From CAZADA01 sp964636945 (lineage in GTDB: Bacteria > Pseudomonadota > Alphaproteobacteria > Caulobacterales > Maricaulaceae), in contig CAZWVH010000006.1 of NCBI GenBank assembly GCA_964636945.1, positions 1-60,788 on the forward strand: DNA of 60,788 bases, read 5' to 3'. The notes beneath the pieces are model-generated. The model had not been told where the DNA came from. It worked only from the letters and a program-made list of their open reading frames with translations, and searched no databases. This document shows positions 59,520-60,788 of the stretch, piece by piece. Both the position numbers and the translations under genes were made by a program. Within the stretch, counting starts at the first letter, position 1; every line of letters starts with the position of its first letter.

Positions 59520-60788
59520 CTAAACCACGGCCTGATTGGCTGGGGTGCCTTCGCCAAAATGCGTGCGCACAAATTCTTCATGCGTGGGGAGCTTGGCGGC
59601 GGCTTGGGTGACGATGCGTTCGATGTCGGTCAAGAATTGATCGAGCTTGTCGGGCTCCAGCAGATCGGCCATGGGATGATGACGCTCGGGGGTTACCCCT
59701 TGGCCAAGCATGACTTGCAACCAACTGGATGTGATGAACAGGTCTTCTTGTTCGTGGTAAAGGCCGCCGCTTTCGCGAAACAACGCCATTTTGCGCTTTA
59801 GCGTATCGGGCACGTCCATTTCCCGGCAGTCGATCCAATACTGCGTATCGGTGCGCTCATTGAGATGGTAGTGCAGGATCAGAAAGTCCCGGATCTTTTC
59901 AAACTCCAGCGTCATTTGCCGGTTATATTCATTGCGCTTGGCGGTGTTGTCGCCGTCCGTCGGGAAGAGGGGGATCAAACGGCTGACGCCCGATTGGATC
60001 AGATGGATGGAGGTGGACTCCAACGGCTCGAGGAACCCGCTTGATAAGCCCAGCGCCACGCAATTGCGCGCCCAAAATTGATCGCGCCGACCGGTGGTGA
60101 ACTTGATCAGGCGTGGTTCGGCCAGCGGCTCGCCCTCTAAATTGGCCATCAAGGTCTCGTGCGCCTCGTCATCGCTGAGATAGGCGCTGGAATAGACATG
60201 GCCATTGCCAGTGCGGTGCTGCAGCGGAATGCGCCATTGCCAACCGGCTTGGTGCGCGATGGCTTGGGTATAGGGACGGAATGGGCCGTCATTGGCGCAG
60301 GGCGCGGCGAGGGCGCGATCGGACCGCAGCCATTGCGACCAATCCTGGTAGCCGACATCCAAGGTCTGACCCAGCAGCAGGGAGCGAAAGCCCGAACAAT
60401 CAACGAAAAAATCGCCCTCAATTTCATCACCGCTCTCAAGTCTGACCGCGCGCACATCGCCGCTTTCGCCATGGCGCAGTACGTCGACAATCTTGCCCTC
60501 AATCCGCCGGGCGCCATGCTGTTCGGCGAAGGCGCGCAGGAACCGACCGTAGAGTGCGGCGTCAAAGTGATAGGCATAGACGATGCCGGAGAGGGGGGTG
60601 TTCCCCAATTTCTCCATGGGCGCAAATTTGAGGTCCTTCACCGCTTGGGTGTTGACGCAATAGTCCCAAAGATCTTTCGTTGACCCCAGCGCTCTGCTGC
60701 GCAGCCAATAGTGATGAAAATGGGTGCGGTTCAGATCGAGGCCAATTTTACCAAAATTGTGAAGATAGGAATGGCCCAGTTGTTTCCA
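59520..60788 (-). CDS. Flavin-dependent tryptophan halogenase homologue, partial (right edge)
   Basis: About 422 residues are visible. The frame is open to the right edge (it begins WKQLGHSYLHNFGKIGLDLN), so the FAD-binding N-terminus lies outside the window. The GDFFVDCSGFRSLLLG, WQWRIPLQHRTGNG and EPLESTSIHLIQ segments are intact. It is close to the homologue at 58494 (same QHRTGNG and DFLILHYH blocks) but has clearly diverged. The two genes converge with 13 bp between stops, so they are not a simple tandem duplicate. With 40615 and 44002, this makes four family members in the window. Confidence 0.9.
   Translation of the reverse strand, partial: WKQLGHSYLHNFGKIGLDLNRTHFHHYWLRSRALGSTKDLWDYCVNTQAVKDLKFAPMEKLGNTPLSGIVYAYHFDAALYGRFLRAFAEQHGARRIEGKIVDVLRHGESGDVRAVRLESGDEIEGDFFVDCSGFRSLLLGQTLDVGYQDWSQWLRSDRALAAPCANDGPFRPYTQAIAHQAGWQWRIPLQHRTGNGHVYSSAYLSDDEAHETLMANLEGEPLAEPRLIKFTTGRRDQFWARNCVALGLSSGFLEPLESTSIHLIQSGVSRLIPLFPTDGDNTAKRNEYNRQMTLEFEKIRDFLILHYHLNERTDTQYWIDCREMDVPDTLKRKMALFRESGGLYHEQEDLFITSSWLQVMLGQGVTPERHHPMADLLEPDKLDQFLTDIERIVTQAAAKLPTHEEFVRTHFGEGTPANQAVV

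Noticed and set aside
1..60788. CRISPR arrays, rRNA, tRNA, prophage or intact integrative element
   Set aside because: Reading both strands by eye I saw no regularly spaced repeats, no rRNA-like sequence, no convincing tRNA cloverleaf, no integrase gene and no phage structural genes. tRNA detection by eye is imperfect.

Overview
The window looks like a draft assembly or metagenome-derived contig from a marine-type alphaproteobacterium of the Caulobacterales, Maricaulales or Hyphomonadaceae kind. The base composition is moderately GC-rich. Gene content fits that group: a large TonB-dependent receptor of the carbohydrate-uptake type, flavin-dependent 'tryptophan halogenase' genes next to SapC and cupin-like genes, a MaoC-Pta fusion with acetate kinase and FabI, and NodT-type outer-membrane lipoproteins. 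The taxonomic call is inference. No rRNA, tRNA, CRISPR array, prophage or intact insertion sequence was recognised.

Layout. 1-6964: a zinc metalloprotease lipoprotein (cut by the left edge) divergent from an RND efflux adaptor and pump. 7064-11295: a leftward group of acetate kinase, MaoC-phosphate acyltransferase fusion, FabI and three small proteins. 11425-12921: an exported dienelactone-hydrolase-like enzyme and a small outer-membrane barrel. 13018-16656: an uncharacterised, tightly coupled three-gene operon of coiled-coil and membrane proteins. 16657-20324: a KefB/C-type antiporter and a gamma-glutamyltransferase lipoprotein. 20432-26093: a complete tripartite RND system (adaptor, pump, outer-membrane factor) preceded by a perfect 11-bp inverted repeat. 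26117-28245: a PH-domain membrane protein and a CYTH-CHAD protein. 28479-31536: a lipid-linked glycosyltransferase pair, then a composite pseudogene made of a ROK kinase start and a mannonate dehydratase end.

31685-46193 is a laminarin-type beta-glucan utilisation locus: LytS/LytTR two-component system, GH3 beta-glucosidase, GH16 endo-beta-glucanase, TonB-dependent receptor, two flavin-dependent halogenase homologues, SapC, a JmjC-like cupin and a DUF6445 oxygenase-like protein. 46369-49542 is a CDP-sugar cassette (cytidylyltransferase, SDR enzyme, C-methyltransferase). 49928-54774 is a MacAB-TolC-like exporter whose MacA has an extra helical insertion. 54775-56896 is a degraded stretch with an IS3-family transposase scrap, two stress-type small membrane proteins and an outer-membrane barrel pseudogene. 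56927-60788 holds a membrane protein, a second DUF6445 gene and two more halogenase homologues in convergent orientation, one interrupted by a 100-N assembly gap and one cut by the right edge.

How the genes work together. The GH16 enzyme would cut mixed or beta-1,3-glucan outside the cell or in the periplasm, the TonB-dependent receptor would import oligomers, and GH3 would release glucose. The LytS/LytTR pair is a candidate regulator, since LytTR-like half sites lie upstream of the GH16-receptor pair. Four halogenase homologues, two DUF6445 proteins, a JmjC-like cupin and SapC all sit in or near this locus with no natural-product assembly line. The most interesting idea is therefore a receptor-linked oxidative modification system (halogenation or hydroxylation) of unknown substrate.
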